A DNA stretch of 64,000 bases, taken from contig NZ_PGVH01000043.1 in assembly GCF_004168585.1 (NCBI RefSeq), positions 318,554 through 382,553 of the forward strand, read 5' to 3'. A model generated the notes under the pieces. It was not told the origin of the DNA. It worked only from the letters and a program-made list of their open reading frames with translations, and made no database searches. The translations under genes and the position numbers were made by a program. Position 1 is the first letter of the stretch. The number at the start of each line of letters is the position of its first letter. The DNA is from Shewanella sp. OPT22. GTDB lineage: Bacteria; Pseudomonadota; Gammaproteobacteria; Enterobacterales; Shewanellaceae. Below, piece by piece: positions 19,863 through 29,821 of the stretch.

Positions 19863-20642
19863 TTATTCAATAGCCGATACGATCTCATTTGCTTTTTGAT
19901 GTAAGATTTCCACTAACTCATCAGTCGAGTCTTCTGGTATCCATCCAGATAACGCAATTGAGCTGTATACTGGAGTTCCAACGTTCACTGCAATAGTGTA
20001 AGTTTTGCTGTTCTTGAGCTTTTTATTGGTTGTTTCCACTCGTGTAAATTTATTTCGTCTAATTTCTTCGATTTTATCCATTAATGACTCAAAACAGTCA
20101 TCAAAACCCTCAATTGTTTTTCCTTTATACAAATGAACAATTTCATCATCAGATAACTGGGAAAGTAACGATAGTCCAACACCACTTAACGTCGCAGGAT
20201 AATAACTCATTCGCCCTATCGCATCCATTGAATCCATCCCTGGGAGTGCGTGATATAGATAAGTTACTTTATTTTGCCAAAGAACGCCCATAGCAACAAT
20301 AAGCCCGAAATCTTTTAATGACTCGAGTGGTTTAATTGCATTTTGAATAAATCCTGCGCCATACAAACTTTGTGCAGCAAGTACATGCATGCCTGGGCCA
20401 GATGTATATTTTCTGTCGCTGGTTTGTCTGACTAAACCGAGATAGGCGAGCGTCCGTAGCATGCGATTTACTTTAGTAATATCCAATTCAAGTAACCGAG
20501 AAAGTTCACGACCTGCAATGGGTTCATTACTCGACGCTACACCTTGTAAAACTTCGATACCATGTATCAAGCTTTGATTAAGCTGACTACCAAAGCGGCT
20601 CAGTTTTTCATTATTGATGATTGATGGTGTTGTTTGCGTCAA
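19863..20642 (-). CDS. IclR-family transcriptional regulator
   Basis: An N-terminal winged helix (about 22-85, IHGIEVLQGVASSNEPIAGRELSRLLELD in pieces) is followed by the IclR effector domain (about 95-255). It is divergent from the symporter/oxidoreductase operon across a 291-bp AT-rich gap and is the obvious candidate for its control. The effector is probably the imported compound or a breakdown product; this is inferred from position only. Confidence 0.88.
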   Translation of the reverse strand: MTQTTPSIINNEKLSRFGSQLNQSLIHGIEVLQGVASSNEPIAGRELSRLLELDITKVNRMLRTLAYLGLVRQTSDRKYTSGPGMHVLAAQSLYGAGFIQNAIKPLESLKDFGLIVAMGVLWQNKVTYLYHALPGMDSMDAIGRMSYYPATLSGVGLSLLSQLSDDEIVHLYKGKTIEGFDDCFESLMDKIEEIRRNKFTRVETTNKKLKNSKTYTIAVNVGTPVYSSIALSGWIPEDSTDELVEILHQKANEIVSAIE

Positions 20643-20933
20643 AATTTTGCAGCCTCAAATACAATTAAAGAAATTAATGATATCACTACAATGCCTAGAC
20701 GAGTCAATATCCTTAATGAAATATATCCATACAATACTGTTTTAATAGCATTTAATGTTTTTAATTTCGTAAAAACACATACAATAAATTTAAACGCATA
20801 AATAATAAATATCTATAATAGACACATAAACACGTATATGTAATACTCAACGTAAAAATAGGCCTATCAATAACTATCAGATAAAGATAATTAGGCTACT
20901 ACCTCAACCCTATACTTAAAATAAGAGGTCTAA
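20643..20933. other. Divergent control region of the IclR/symporter locus
   Basis: The 291 bp are very AT-rich and contain no gene. They should carry the IclR and symporter promoters and an operator, but I see no palindrome convincing enough to name. The symporter ribosome site AGAGG is at its right end. Confidence 0.4.
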
Positions 20934-22583
20934 GTGAATAATTTCGACTACATAATTGCTGCGATATTCGTGGTGTTTGTTATTTCGTTAGGAATGGCAC
21001 TTTCAAGAAACGGCAAAAATATGAAAGACTTTTTTGCTGGTGGTGGAAATGTACCATGGTGGATAAGTGGTCTCTCTCTCTTTATGAGTTTCTTTTCAGT
21101 GGGAACGTTTGTTGTTTGGGGTGCTATCGCCTACTCTGACGGTTTTGTATCAATTACGATTCAAGCAACAATGGCATTATCAGGGGCTTTCGTTGCTTTC
21201 TTAATTGGTCCTGCATGGAATAAAACCGGTTGTCTTACTGTTGCTGAATATTTACAAAAGCGCCTTAATGTAAGAGCTCAAAAGATCTATTCTTTTATTT
21301 TTATCCTTGTCAGTTTATTTACTACAGGTGCCTTTCTTTATCCTGTAGGAAAAATTATTGAAATCTCTACTGGGCTTCCGTTAGAAACTGCGATTTTAAT
21401 ACTAGGATTACTGATTATCGCCTACACTGCCGTTGGCGGTCTGTGGGCAGTATTAGTTACCGATGTTTTACAATTCGTAGTGTTAACAGCGGCAGTCTTA
21501 CTCGTTATCCCCCTATCATTTGAATACATTGGCGGTGTTACTCAGTTTTTCGATAAACTTCCTCAAGGTTTTACCGAATTACACAACGAAAGATACGATT
21601 TACTCTTTCTTTTTGGTTTCTTCATTTATAACACTGTATTCATAGGTGGTAACTGGGCATACGTTCAACGTTATACCAGTGTTCGCTCGCCCTCTTCTGC
21701 TAAAAAAGTCGGCTTAACCTTCTTCTCATTATATTTAATTGCTCCAATCATTTGGATGCTACCTCCTATGATTTATAGAATCGTAAATCCTGATGTGGCA
21801 GGTACTAACCCGGAAGATGCCTACTTATTAATGAGTAAGGAAGTATTACCTAATGGTTTACTTGGACTCATATTAGGTGCAATGGTATTTGCAACCGCAA
21901 GCTCTGTTAATACCACAATTAATATCGTTGCTGGTGTCTTAACTAATGATATTTTTAAAAGTTTTAGACCAAATACCTCACAAAAGAGTCTCGTAAAAAT
22001 CGCTCGAATTTCAACTGTATTATTCGGTCTCGTATCAATCGTGGTCGCACTTTCAATTAAGAGTTTTGGCGGAATTGTTGAAACCGTTCTAAGTGTTGCA
22101 GCATTAACCGGTGTCCCGATCTACTTACCTCCTATTTGGTCATTATTTTCTAAACGACAAAATGCATTTTCAATTTTGTTCACCACCTTTGCGAGTCTAG
22201 GAATCAATCTACTCCTCAAGTTTTTAGCACCTTCACTCATTGACTTCTCACTCAGTCGAGGAGAAGAAATGATCATTGGAGTATTCATACCTATCTTGTT
22301 CTTAATTTTATTTGAGCTCATTTTGAAGAAAGAGAACAAATTGGTTGTAAAAGAGGATGCTGAAGAAGCAAAAGTAGAAACACAATCGACTTACGGTAAG
22401 AAAGTTATTTTTGTCGGCGTGCTGGGAATTGGCCTATTACTTATAGGATTAGGTCTTATAGGCGAGAAAGCGACGGGGTTAACAATAGGCACTGGCGGTT
22501 TTATAGCACTCATTGCCATTTCAGGATTCCTGAAACTGATTAGTGAAGATAAAAAATTAAAAACAAGTTTAGTAGGAAAATAG
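20934..22583 (+). CDS. Sodium:solute symporter (SSS family)
   Basis: A 549-residue inner-membrane protein with about 13-14 hydrophobic segments. The SSS features include DFFAGGGNVPWWISGLSLFMSFFS near residues 32-55 (in pieces), TVAEYLQKR and the AYTAVGGLWAVLVTDVLQF segment. The start is GTG with AAGAGG upstream. It ends 2 nt before the FAD oxidoreductase gene, so both proteins probably handle the same solute. The substrate is not evident; sugar or sugar-acid is likely from the context of a TonB receptor and oxidoreductase. Confidence 0.88.
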   Translation: MNNFDYIIAAIFVVFVISLGMALSRNGKNMKDFFAGGGNVPWWISGLSLFMSFFSVGTFVVWGAIAYSDGFVSITIQATMALSGAFVAFLIGPAWNKTGCLTVAEYLQKRLNVRAQKIYSFIFILVSLFTTGAFLYPVGKIIEISTGLPLETAILILGLLIIAYTAVGGLWAVLVTDVLQFVVLTAAVLLVIPLSFEYIGGVTQFFDKLPQGFTELHNERYDLLFLFGFFIYNTVFIGGNWAYVQRYTSVRSPSSAKKVGLTFFSLYLIAPIIWMLPPMIYRIVNPDVAGTNPEDAYLLMSKEVLPNGLLGLILGAMVFATASSVNTTINIVAGVLTNDIFKSFRPNTSQKSLVKIARISTVLFGLVSIVVALSIKSFGGIVETVLSVAALTGVPIYLPPIWSLFSKRQNAFSILFTTFASLGINLLLKFLAPSLIDFSLSRGEEMIIGVFIPILFLILFELILKKENKLVVKEDAEEAKVETQSTYGKKVIFVGVLGIGLLLIGLGLIGEKATGLTIGTGGFIALIAISGFLKLISEDKKLKTSLVGK

Positions 22584-22585
22584 AA

Positions 22586-24865
22586 ATGTTAAGAGTCGAA
22601 CATGAACCGCTCGTTCGCAGCAATAATCACGTCCAACTGCAGAATGATGTAGTCATTGTAGGTGGTGGCATGGCTGGTGTTTGTGCAGCAATAAGCGCTG
22701 CACGTCACGGGAAAAAAATAACCCTAATTCAAGACCGCCCTGTATTAGGCGGAAATGCATCTAGCGAAGTGCGAGTTTGGATTCTGGGAGCAACAAGTCA
22801 TTTGGGAAATAATAACCGTTGGTCTCGTGAAGGCGGGATCATCGATGAGCTTTTGATTGAAAACTTATTTCGTAACCGTGAAGGTAATGCTCATATTTTC
22901 GATTCAATTTTGCTTGATAAAGTATTAGCCGAAAAAAACATTACACTGCTTTTAAATACTGCGGTATACGACATTGAAAAATCCTCCTCTTCGACAATCT
23001 CTGCCGTAAAAGCATTTTGCTCACAAAACAGCACGGATTACACAATTGAAGGAAAAATTTTCACTGATGCATCAGGTGACGGTCTCGTTGCATTTAAAGC
23101 TGGCGCACCATTTGTAATTGGTGAAGAAGCACAATGTGAATTTGGAGAAAAACTTGCTCCTGTAGAGTCAAAAACAGATTTATTGGGTCACACTCTTTTC
23201 TTTTATAGTAAAGATGCGGGTAAACCCGTTGAATATACGTTACCTGATTTCGCCAAAAACACACAAATATCTCAGGAACGATTAAATCGAGTCAAAAAAG
23301 GTGAAGATGGTGTAAAACTGTGGTGGATTGAACATGGCGGTTTAAAAGATACCATTCATGAAACAGAAGAAATAAAATACGATTTATGGTCGATTGTTTA
23401 CACCATCTGGGATCACATCAAAAACAGCGGCAAATTTAAAGACGTTGAAAACTTAACACTTGAATGGGTTGGTACTATTCCTGGTAAACGTGAGAGTAGG
23501 CGTTTTTTAGGTCATTACATGATGACCCAACAAGATGTAGTTGACCAAACTCAATTCGAAGATGCGATATCATTCGGTGGCTGGTCCATAGATCATCATC
23601 CGAGTTCTGGTGTATTTACTGATGCAGCGCCTTGTCGTCAATTCCACTCCAAAGGTATATTCCAGATCCCGTTACGCTGTTTCATTCCACAAAAAATGGA
23701 CAACCTTTTACTTGCAGGCCGAATCATCAGTGCATCCCATATTGCCTATGGTTCAACTCGAGTAATGGCAACAACAGCACATGGTGGTCAAGCTATGGGT
23801 GCCGCTGCATCATATTGCATTGATAACAACTTATCGATAAATGACTTATTAGATCAGCAACATTATTCAGCCATACAACAAATGTTATTAAAAGATGGTC
23901 ACTTTCTTCCTCACCTGCCTCATGAGGAATGCAATAACCTTCTCTCATCAGCTGAAATTCTATCGTCTTCTCAGTTAAAGTTAAAACAATTGAATTTTGA
24001 TAACGATTATCAACTCCTCAATACCTCAGCAGCCCAAATTTTACCACTCGAAGCAAATACGAAATATCAATTTTCTGTACCTATAAATGTTATTTCATCA
24101 ACAAAACTTCAAGTAGAGCTGAGAGTGAGTGATAAACATTTTAACTTCACCCCAAATAAAACAATCGAAATACAATCCTTTGAGTTGTCTCCAGGTAAGC
24201 AGGTTTTAGAGGTACAATTTGAAAACACGATAGATTCAAGTCAATATGGATTTATATGTTTCATGCAAAATGACAAAGTTAAAATCGGTTACAGTAAAGA
24301 GCGCATTACAGGCATTGTGACTGCTTTCAATGGTACCAATGAGGCTGTTTCAAATAATGGTCGTCAAGAAGTTGATCAAAACATAGGTATAGATAGTTTT
24401 GAGTTCTGGTGTCCCGCTCGTCGACCTGAAGGTCAGAATTTTGCATTTACCATTTCTCCCGCTTTAGAGATAAGCAAACACCAGAATATCTATAATGGAT
24501 ACAACCGGCCATTTTTAGGTACTAATGCTTGGATTGCGTCACAATGTAATGACACACCAACACTGGAAGTTAAATGGCCAGAAGAACAAGAGATTACCGA
24601 AATTATTCTTCATTTTGATAATGATTTTGATCATCCTCTTGAATCTACATTAATGACCCATCCTGAGAAGAAAATGCCTTTTTGTATTGAAAAATACAAA
24701 GTTTTTGATGATAAAAACAACCTTTTAAAAACAGTTACAAATAACTATCAAACAGTAAATAAATTGATGTTCACGTCAAAGATTAGGACAACATCGTTAA
24801 GATTTGAATTAGAAAATCCTTCAGGGACAGTACCTGCAGCACTTTTCGAATTAATTATTAAATAA
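22586..24865 (+). CDS. FAD-dependent oxidoreductase with C-terminal beta domain
   Basis: The N-terminal dinucleotide fold is at residues 22-50 (VVIVGGGMAGVCAAISAARHG), followed by RPVLGGNASSEVRVW, typical of the FAD_oxidored family, and a late FAD motif GRIISASHIAYGSTRVM. The last about 250 residues look like one or two beta-sandwich domains (EITEIILHFDNDFDH and a C-terminal strand-rich end), possibly carbohydrate-interacting. No signal peptide is present, so it is cytoplasmic. It shares an operon with the sodium symporter and probably oxidises the imported compound. The substrate is unknown. Confidence 0.82.
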   Translation: MLRVEHEPLVRSNNHVQLQNDVVIVGGGMAGVCAAISAARHGKKITLIQDRPVLGGNASSEVRVWILGATSHLGNNNRWSREGGIIDELLIENLFRNREGNAHIFDSILLDKVLAEKNITLLLNTAVYDIEKSSSSTISAVKAFCSQNSTDYTIEGKIFTDASGDGLVAFKAGAPFVIGEEAQCEFGEKLAPVESKTDLLGHTLFFYSKDAGKPVEYTLPDFAKNTQISQERLNRVKKGEDGVKLWWIEHGGLKDTIHETEEIKYDLWSIVYTIWDHIKNSGKFKDVENLTLEWVGTIPGKRESRRFLGHYMMTQQDVVDQTQFEDAISFGGWSIDHHPSSGVFTDAAPCRQFHSKGIFQIPLRCFIPQKMDNLLLAGRIISASHIAYGSTRVMATTAHGGQAMGAAASYCIDNNLSINDLLDQQHYSAIQQMLLKDGHFLPHLPHEECNNLLSSAEILSSSQLKLKQLNFDNDYQLLNTSAAQILPLEANTKYQFSVPINVISSTKLQVELRVSDKHFNFTPNKTIEIQSFELSPGKQVLEVQFENTIDSSQYGFICFMQNDKVKIGYSKERITGIVTAFNGTNEAVSNNGRQEVDQNIGIDSFEFWCPARRPEGQNFAFTISPALEISKHQNIYNGYNRPFLGTNAWIASQCNDTPTLEVKWPEEQEITEIILHFDNDFDHPLESTLMTHPEKKMPFCIEKYKVFDDKNNLLKTVTNNYQTVNKLMFTSKIRTTSLRFELENPSGTVPAALFELIIK

Positions 24866-24871
24866 TGTTTT

Positions 24872-24899
24872 AAGAGCTCCAATTTGGAGCTCTTTTTAT
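24872..24899 (+). terminator. Rho-independent terminator after the FAD oxidoreductase gene
   Basis: GAGCTCC (24874-24880) pairs with GGAGCTC (24886-24892) over AATTT, followed by TTTTTATT. It ends the symporter-oxidoreductase operon and separates it from the receptor gene. Confidence 0.92.
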
Positions 24900-25056
24900 T
24901 TGTAACGCCCCTCTGTCATGAAGTTGTAAAGAATAAGTAAATTACTCGTTGACTAATATCTATATTAGATATAACTTAGATTTGTTTGGCAGTAATAATA
25001 ATTAACCCTACAAAAGGAAATTTGCATGCAGACCGAAAGGAATGCTGGAGAATAAT

Positions 25057-27690
25057 ATGGCAAACGGACATCTTCCAAAAATAAATAAACTTACTCGTAC
25101 CCTTCTTAAATTAGGTCTTGTTTCTGTTGTATCGGTAACAACACTTGCTCCAGCTCTTGCAGCTGAAGAAAACAAAAAAGAAGAGAGTGTTGAATCTATC
25201 CAGGTAACTGGCATTCGCTCACAGCTTACAAAAGCTGTTGCAACTAAAAAAGAAAGTAATCAATTTGTTGATGCTATTTCTGCTGATGAGTTAGGTAAGC
25301 TACCTGATGCAAACGTAGCAGAATCACTTCAACGTGTTTCAGGCGTTCAGCTTGAACGTGGTATCGGTGAAGGCAGCACCATCTCTATTCGTGGTTTAAC
25401 TCAAAATGTTATTTTAATTAATGGCAGACAAGTAGTTACTGCTGGTGGACGTGGCGATAAGGGGCCTGACACCTTAGAGTCTTCAAGTTATAGTCTTCTG
25501 TCATTAATTCCATCTAGTTTAGTTTCAACGCTCGAAGTTTCTAAGCTATCAAGTGCCAGTGAAATCGAAGGAGCACTGGGCGGCGTCGTCAACATTAAGA
25601 CTCGTAAGCCACTCGATAATTCAGGTCAAAAGTTTATCAGTAGTTTAACAGGTGCTCATGGTGAGTTATCTGGTGATACTGGTTATGAGTGGTCTGGCTA
25701 TTACTCTAATACCTTTGCCGATGATACATTAGGTTTCCAAGTTGCCGCATCAACTTCAAGTCGCGAATTCCAAGAAGATGGTTTAAATACATTTTCTGGC
25801 TACAATTTTTCTAAAGACTTCGACGGCAATATACCAGAAGGTACTTTGCTTAATCGTGATATGCGATTTTGGCAAATAAATGATGACCGTAAAAAAGTCG
25901 GTTTAAACGCCATGCTGCAGTGGGCGCCTAATGATGATACTGAATTTTATGTTGATACATTTTATTCTAAAGTAGATTCCGATCGTGAACGCTATTGGAC
26001 TGGTTTTTGGAATGGACATACTTCAAACGAAAATACGACCATTTCTCCTAATGGAGTATTAACCAAATCAACGGTTAGCCGCCCTGTCCAAACCAATACT
26101 GAATTTGCTGATGCCTATTCGGAGTTTTTAAGCACAGCAATTGGTGGAAAATGGTATCTTGATGATTGGACAGTCTCAGCTGAGTTTTCAACAACCTCAT
26201 CTGACTCTCGATCAGTTCAGGACTTTATTCGCTTTCAAACCGCTGAAAAAGTTAAAGTAACTTATGACTTAACTGCGGGCAATGACGTTCCTTACTTGGA
26301 TTTCGGCACTGCAAATTTAAACAATATTGAAGAGCTAAATTTAGCAATTTTATTTGATAATACGGTAGAAAAAGAAACCACGGATTCGGCGTTTAGATTT
26401 GATGCTCGTCGTGAGTTAGATGGTGATTTTCTGCGAGCTGTTGAATTTGGTGCTCGCACTAATTCTACTGAAACAGATAACCGCTCAATCAACCGAGATA
26501 TTCGTCCAGGTTTTGCGTTAAATTCACTTCCAACAATAAGCTCAACCTATAGCAATGGTAGCTTTTTCTCAGGTGATGGTCCAAGCTTCAATAATCAATA
26601 CCTAGTAGCTGATAAGTCTGCTTGGACTGGTTGTGAAACACTCATGTCTTCATATGATGCAGATCAAAAAGCAGAATGTATGCAAGGCTTCGATCCTAGT
26701 CGCTCTTCATATATACAAGAAGACATTACTGCACTATACGTTCAAGCAGACTATGAAACAGAAATCGGTGAAAAGTATCTTTCAGGTAATTTCGGTGTTC
26801 GTTATGTGAAACGTGATGTTCAATCAGATGGTTTTATCTTCAACGAAGCAACAGATACGTTGACTCCAATTACTACAAAGGATTCAAACTCTGAAATCTT
26901 ACCTTCTGCTGTAGCTAAACTAGAATGGAACGATGAATTAGTTTATCGCTTCGGGTATGCTCGAGTGTTGAGTTTCCCGAATACTGGTGACTTATCAAAC
27001 GGTATCTTATTACGTAATAACAACACTGCCACTGGTGGTAACGCTAAACTAAATCCGTTTTTAATTAATCAAATTGATTTATCGGCTGAGTGGTATTTTG
27101 ACGAATCATCTATTCTGTCAGCAGGCTTCTTCTATAAAGACGTTGAGTCGTTTATCGTTGACACTAATAAACCTGTTGATATCGGTGGTGAATCGTACAG
27201 TCTAGCTCAAAAGATCAATGGTGATGGTGGTAAAATTAAAGGTGTCGAACTTTTATACCAACAACCATTTACATTCTTACCTAGCTTCTTAGAAGACACG
27301 GGTATTATGGCGACCTATTCATATATTGATAGTACTACGCCATTTGAAGATAACAATGGTAACGGCTTACCGATCCCTGGTTTGTCTGAAAATAACATTA
27401 ACTTAGTTTATTACTATGAAGTTGATGACTTCGGAATGCGCCTAGCTTATAACTGGCGTGATGAATATCTTGCTGGTTTAGCTGACCAAAATTCAGGTGT
27501 GTACTTCAAAGGTTATTCTGATTTAGCTGCAACAGCTAACTGGAAAATCTCTGACAATATGAGCATGAATTTTGAAGCAATAAACTTACTTGATACTCGC
27601 CAAAAGCAATACAACAGTTTCTCTGAAGCAATACAACGTAATGTTGAATTCGGAAGAAGCTATAAGGTTACGTTCTCTTTGAACTTTTAA
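25057..27690 (+). CDS. TonB-dependent receptor of the oligosaccharide-uptake type
   Basis: I chose the ATG at 25057 because GGAG lies 6 nt upstream; an ATG at 25042 with AAGGA is possible. A signal peptide ending LAPALAA precedes SIQVTGIRSQLTKAVATK and the plug with LPDANVAESLQRVSGVQLERG and STISIRGL. The C-terminus ends YKVTFSLNF, the usual terminal aromatic of the barrel. There is no carboxypeptidase-like N-terminal domain, unlike the receptor at 8140. It follows the symporter and oxidoreductase genes and probably brings their substrate across the outer membrane. Confidence 0.9.
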   Translation: MANGHLPKINKLTRTLLKLGLVSVVSVTTLAPALAAEENKKEESVESIQVTGIRSQLTKAVATKKESNQFVDAISADELGKLPDANVAESLQRVSGVQLERGIGEGSTISIRGLTQNVILINGRQVVTAGGRGDKGPDTLESSSYSLLSLIPSSLVSTLEVSKLSSASEIEGALGGVVNIKTRKPLDNSGQKFISSLTGAHGELSGDTGYEWSGYYSNTFADDTLGFQVAASTSSREFQEDGLNTFSGYNFSKDFDGNIPEGTLLNRDMRFWQINDDRKKVGLNAMLQWAPNDDTEFYVDTFYSKVDSDRERYWTGFWNGHTSNENTTISPNGVLTKSTVSRPVQTNTEFADAYSEFLSTAIGGKWYLDDWTVSAEFSTTSSDSRSVQDFIRFQTAEKVKVTYDLTAGNDVPYLDFGTANLNNIEELNLAILFDNTVEKETTDSAFRFDARRELDGDFLRAVEFGARTNSTETDNRSINRDIRPGFALNSLPTISSTYSNGSFFSGDGPSFNNQYLVADKSAWTGCETLMSSYDADQKAECMQGFDPSRSSYIQEDITALYVQADYETEIGEKYLSGNFGVRYVKRDVQSDGFIFNEATDTLTPITTKDSNSEILPSAVAKLEWNDELVYRFGYARVLSFPNTGDLSNGILLRNNNTATGGNAKLNPFLINQIDLSAEWYFDESSILSAGFFYKDVESFIVDTNKPVDIGGESYSLAQKINGDGGKIKGVELLYQQPFTFLPSFLEDTGIMATYSYIDSTTPFEDNNGNGLPIPGLSENNINLVYYYEVDDFGMRLAYNWRDEYLAGLADQNSGVYFKGYSDLAATANWKISDNMSMNFEAINLLDTRQKQYNSFSEAIQRNVEFGRSYKVTFSLNF

Positions 27691-27699
27691 GCCTGTAAT

Positions 27700-27729
27700 A
27701 AGGGTGCGTAAATGCACCCTTTTTTTTAT
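27700..27729. terminator. Terminator after the second TonB receptor
   Basis: AGGGTGC (27701-27707) pairs with GCACCCT (27714-27720), followed by TTTTTTTT. It also lies at the 3' end of the convergent cytochrome gene and may serve both. Confidence 0.92.
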
Positions 27730-28298
27730 TTTCCTAAGTTTGTTTGTTGATCACCTTGTGTATACACCCAATCATTATCTTTCACCGGTAAATGACAGCC
27801 GTAGCAGTTATTAAAACCGCTTCCTTTCCAATTTGTTGTCGTTGATTTCATTGGGCTCTCATTTGTAAATAATGCCCACCCCCAACCTTCTCCCCAAGCT
27901 TTGTTATTTTTAAATGTGTTTTTGGAATCTTTAACCATAACAAAAGTCACTTTAGGATTGGTTGCGAAATACCCCTTACCCGTGGTAAATGATTTATTAG
28001 TCGTACCAAAAACTCTTTTGACTAAAACAGTTCCATCTTTGAACTTTCCAGTCTTACGGAAAAAATCAAGAAACTGTTTTTGAATGTAAACTTGGTGTGC
28101 ATCGAATGCTTGATGGTCTTTCGCATCTTGGACAAAGTAAGCACCAAGGTGACTCCATGTATCTTCGACATTTTTAGGATTTGAAATGTTACCATGAGCA
28201 TCCACATAAGGGCTTAATTCTTGTGCTGCTATATGCGTAGAGAATAGTAACAATGCAGAGCTAACGAGAAGGTGTGAAAATGCAATCTGTTTAGACAT
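27726..28298 (-). CDS. Cytochrome P460 family protein
   Basis: A signal peptide (about 1-25, ending HIAAQ) directs the protein to the periplasm. The C-terminus has a single haem-binding CYGCH (about residue 167), and the central region has KRVFGTTNKSFTTGKGYFATN and GWGWALF, typical of P460 domains. Members bind a c-type haem cross-linked to lysine and oxidise hydroxylamine or handle NO; some are peroxide-related. It stands alone, so its donor and acceptor are unknown. Confidence 0.82.
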   Translation of the reverse strand: MSKQIAFSHLLVSSALLLFSTHIAAQELSPYVDAHGNISNPKNVEDTWSHLGAYFVQDAKDHQAFDAHQVYIQKQFLDFFRKTGKFKDGTVLVKRVFGTTNKSFTTGKGYFATNPKVTFVMVKDSKNTFKNNKAWGEGWGWALFTNESPMKSTTTNWKGSGFNNCYGCHLPVKDNDWVYTQGDQQTNLGK

Positions 28299-28382
28299 AG
28301 CTTTTCCTTAACGAAAGTAAATATTATTCACTTCAAAATCGTAATACGAAAAGTATAGCTATGAAAAACAAATCTTGGATTA

Positions 28383-28409
28383 AAAAGAGCTACCTTATGT
28401 AGCTCTTAA
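28383..28409 (-). terminator. Terminator after the DUF2058 gene
   Basis: On the minus strand AAGAGCTAC pairs with GTAGCTCTT over a 5-nt loop and is followed by TTTTA. It lies just downstream of the stop at 28419. Confidence 0.85.
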
Positions 28410-28418
28410 ATAAGACGA

Positions 28419-28961
28419 TTACCACATTAAATCATCTGGAATGACATAATCTGCATATAAATCATCTTCTTCAGCAACCTCAATATCTTCATTCCTAGTT
28501 GCTAAATAACCACACCATTGTGGAACTAATAAGTTGACTCGTTCTGCTAGCTTAAACGGTACAATAAATGTTTTGTCTTCGTGACGGACAATACCAAGCT
28601 TTGCATTGAGCAATTGCTTTTGTAATTCCTCGTTTATATAAACAGAATGTACTTTGCTCGCTAGTGTATAGTTAAACTTAATTTCAGCATCTTTCGGAAC
28701 AGATATAGCTCGTCTGTTAAACTCAGTAATGAGTGAGCGAACTTGACCTTTCTCTGTCGCTTCAGCAAAACGCTTCTCATTAAGTGCTTTATCTTTCTCA
28801 GCCTGTTCAAGTCGTTTTTGCTCAATTTCACGTTTTAAATCCGCTGAACCGTCATCAATTTTTTGTTTACGGTCACGACGCTTTTTAGTTTTAATATCGC
28901 GAACTTTCTGTTTACTTGCTAAACCAGCTTTTAAAAGCTGTTCTTGTAATGCATTTGCCAT
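28419..28961 (-). CDS. DUF2058 (YaiL-like) protein
   Basis: The 180-residue product begins MANALQEQLLKAGLASKQKVRDIKTKKRR in pieces, a highly basic helix followed by a charged coiled coil (about 35-80) and a conserved C-terminal domain with YINEELQKQLLNAKLGIVRHED. This is the YaiL/DUF2058 architecture, a small nucleoprotein-like family of unknown function common in gammaproteobacteria. It is separated from the SDR gene upstream by about 28 nt and may be co-transcribed with it. Confidence 0.82.
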   Translation of the reverse strand: MANALQEQLLKAGLASKQKVRDIKTKKRRDRKQKIDDGSADLKREIEQKRLEQAEKDKALNEKRFAEATEKGQVRSLITEFNRRAISVPKDAEIKFNYTLASKVHSVYINEELQKQLLNAKLGIVRHEDKTFIVPFKLAERVNLLVPQWCGYLATRNEDIEVAEEDDLYADYVIPDDLMW

Positions 28962-28988
28962 TGCTTTTTTCTCTCTAACTTTAACGCT

Positions 28989-29792
28989 CTAACTCGGCAT
29001 TAATTTACTTAATTCTGCTAGCGCAACATTTGCCCCACCAAGAGACCAACCTCCATCTACAGGAATGACCGTACCTGTGACATAAGATGAGTATTCTGAG
29101 GCTAAAAAGAGTGCACAATTTGCGATATCATCTTTTTGACCATTTCGTCCTAATGGTACGCTTTTCGCCACATGCTTTTGAATTTGTTCACTAGGTGCTA
29201 AGCGGTTAAAACCCTCAGTACCTTCAATTGGGCCAGGTACAATTGAATTTATTCGAATACCTTCTCTGCCCCATTCTAATGCTAATGTACGCGTAAGCAT
29301 ATCAACACCTGCTTTAGCAGCACAAACGTGTGATTGCATTGGCATTGCCAAATAAGCTTGAGGTGCAGAGATTTGAATAATACTACCATGACCTCTGTGC
29401 ATTATCGGATAAGCTTGCTTCAACACGTGAAAACTACCGAGCAAATCAATATCCATAACTGACTTAAAACCATTCTCACTGAGATCTTTAGCAAAGGCAG
29501 GGAAATTTCCTGCTGCACCGCTAACAAGTATATCGATCGTTGTTAACTTATCGGCAATGATGCTAAAACCTGCTTGGACTGCAGCCAAGTCTCTAACATC
29601 AAAGCTCACGCCAAAATGAGCTCCTGATGAATTAACTTTGGTGAGTTCAGCGACCGCAGTATCAATTTTTTCTTGATTTCTACTTGCGACAACAACATTT
29701 GCACCAGATTTAGCAAAGCTCAGTGCGATACCCAAATTAATGCCTGAAGTACCGCCAACTACTACAACATTTTTATTTTCGAAATTGAACAT
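28989..29792 (-). CDS. SDR oxidoreductase resembling 2,4-dienoyl-CoA reductase
   Basis: The Rossmann motif GGTSGINLGIA lies near residue 14, and the C-terminal half TLALEWGREGIRINSIVPGPIEGTEG (in pieces) closely follows the 2,4-dienoyl-CoA reductase subgroup. The usual YxxxK reads VCAAK, so the catalytic tyrosine is missing while the lysine is kept, as in dienoyl-CoA reductases. The ATG at 29792 is chosen because GGAG lies upstream; an earlier in-frame start at 29807 is possible. It probably acts on unsaturated acyl-CoA in the cytoplasm, but other SDR roles remain open. Confidence 0.82.
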   Translation of the reverse strand: MFNFENKNVVVVGGTSGINLGIALSFAKSGANVVVASRNQEKIDTAVAELTKVNSSGAHFGVSFDVRDLAAVQAGFSIIADKLTTIDILVSGAAGNFPAFAKDLSENGFKSVMDIDLLGSFHVLKQAYPIMHRGHGSIIQISAPQAYLAMPMQSHVCAAKAGVDMLTRTLALEWGREGIRINSIVPGPIEGTEGFNRLAPSEQIQKHVAKSVPLGRNGQKDDIANCALFLASEYSSYVTGTVIPVDGGWSLGGANVALAELSKLMPS

Positions 29793-29821
29793 TGTTGTCT
29801 CCATCATGATTCATCGTGATA

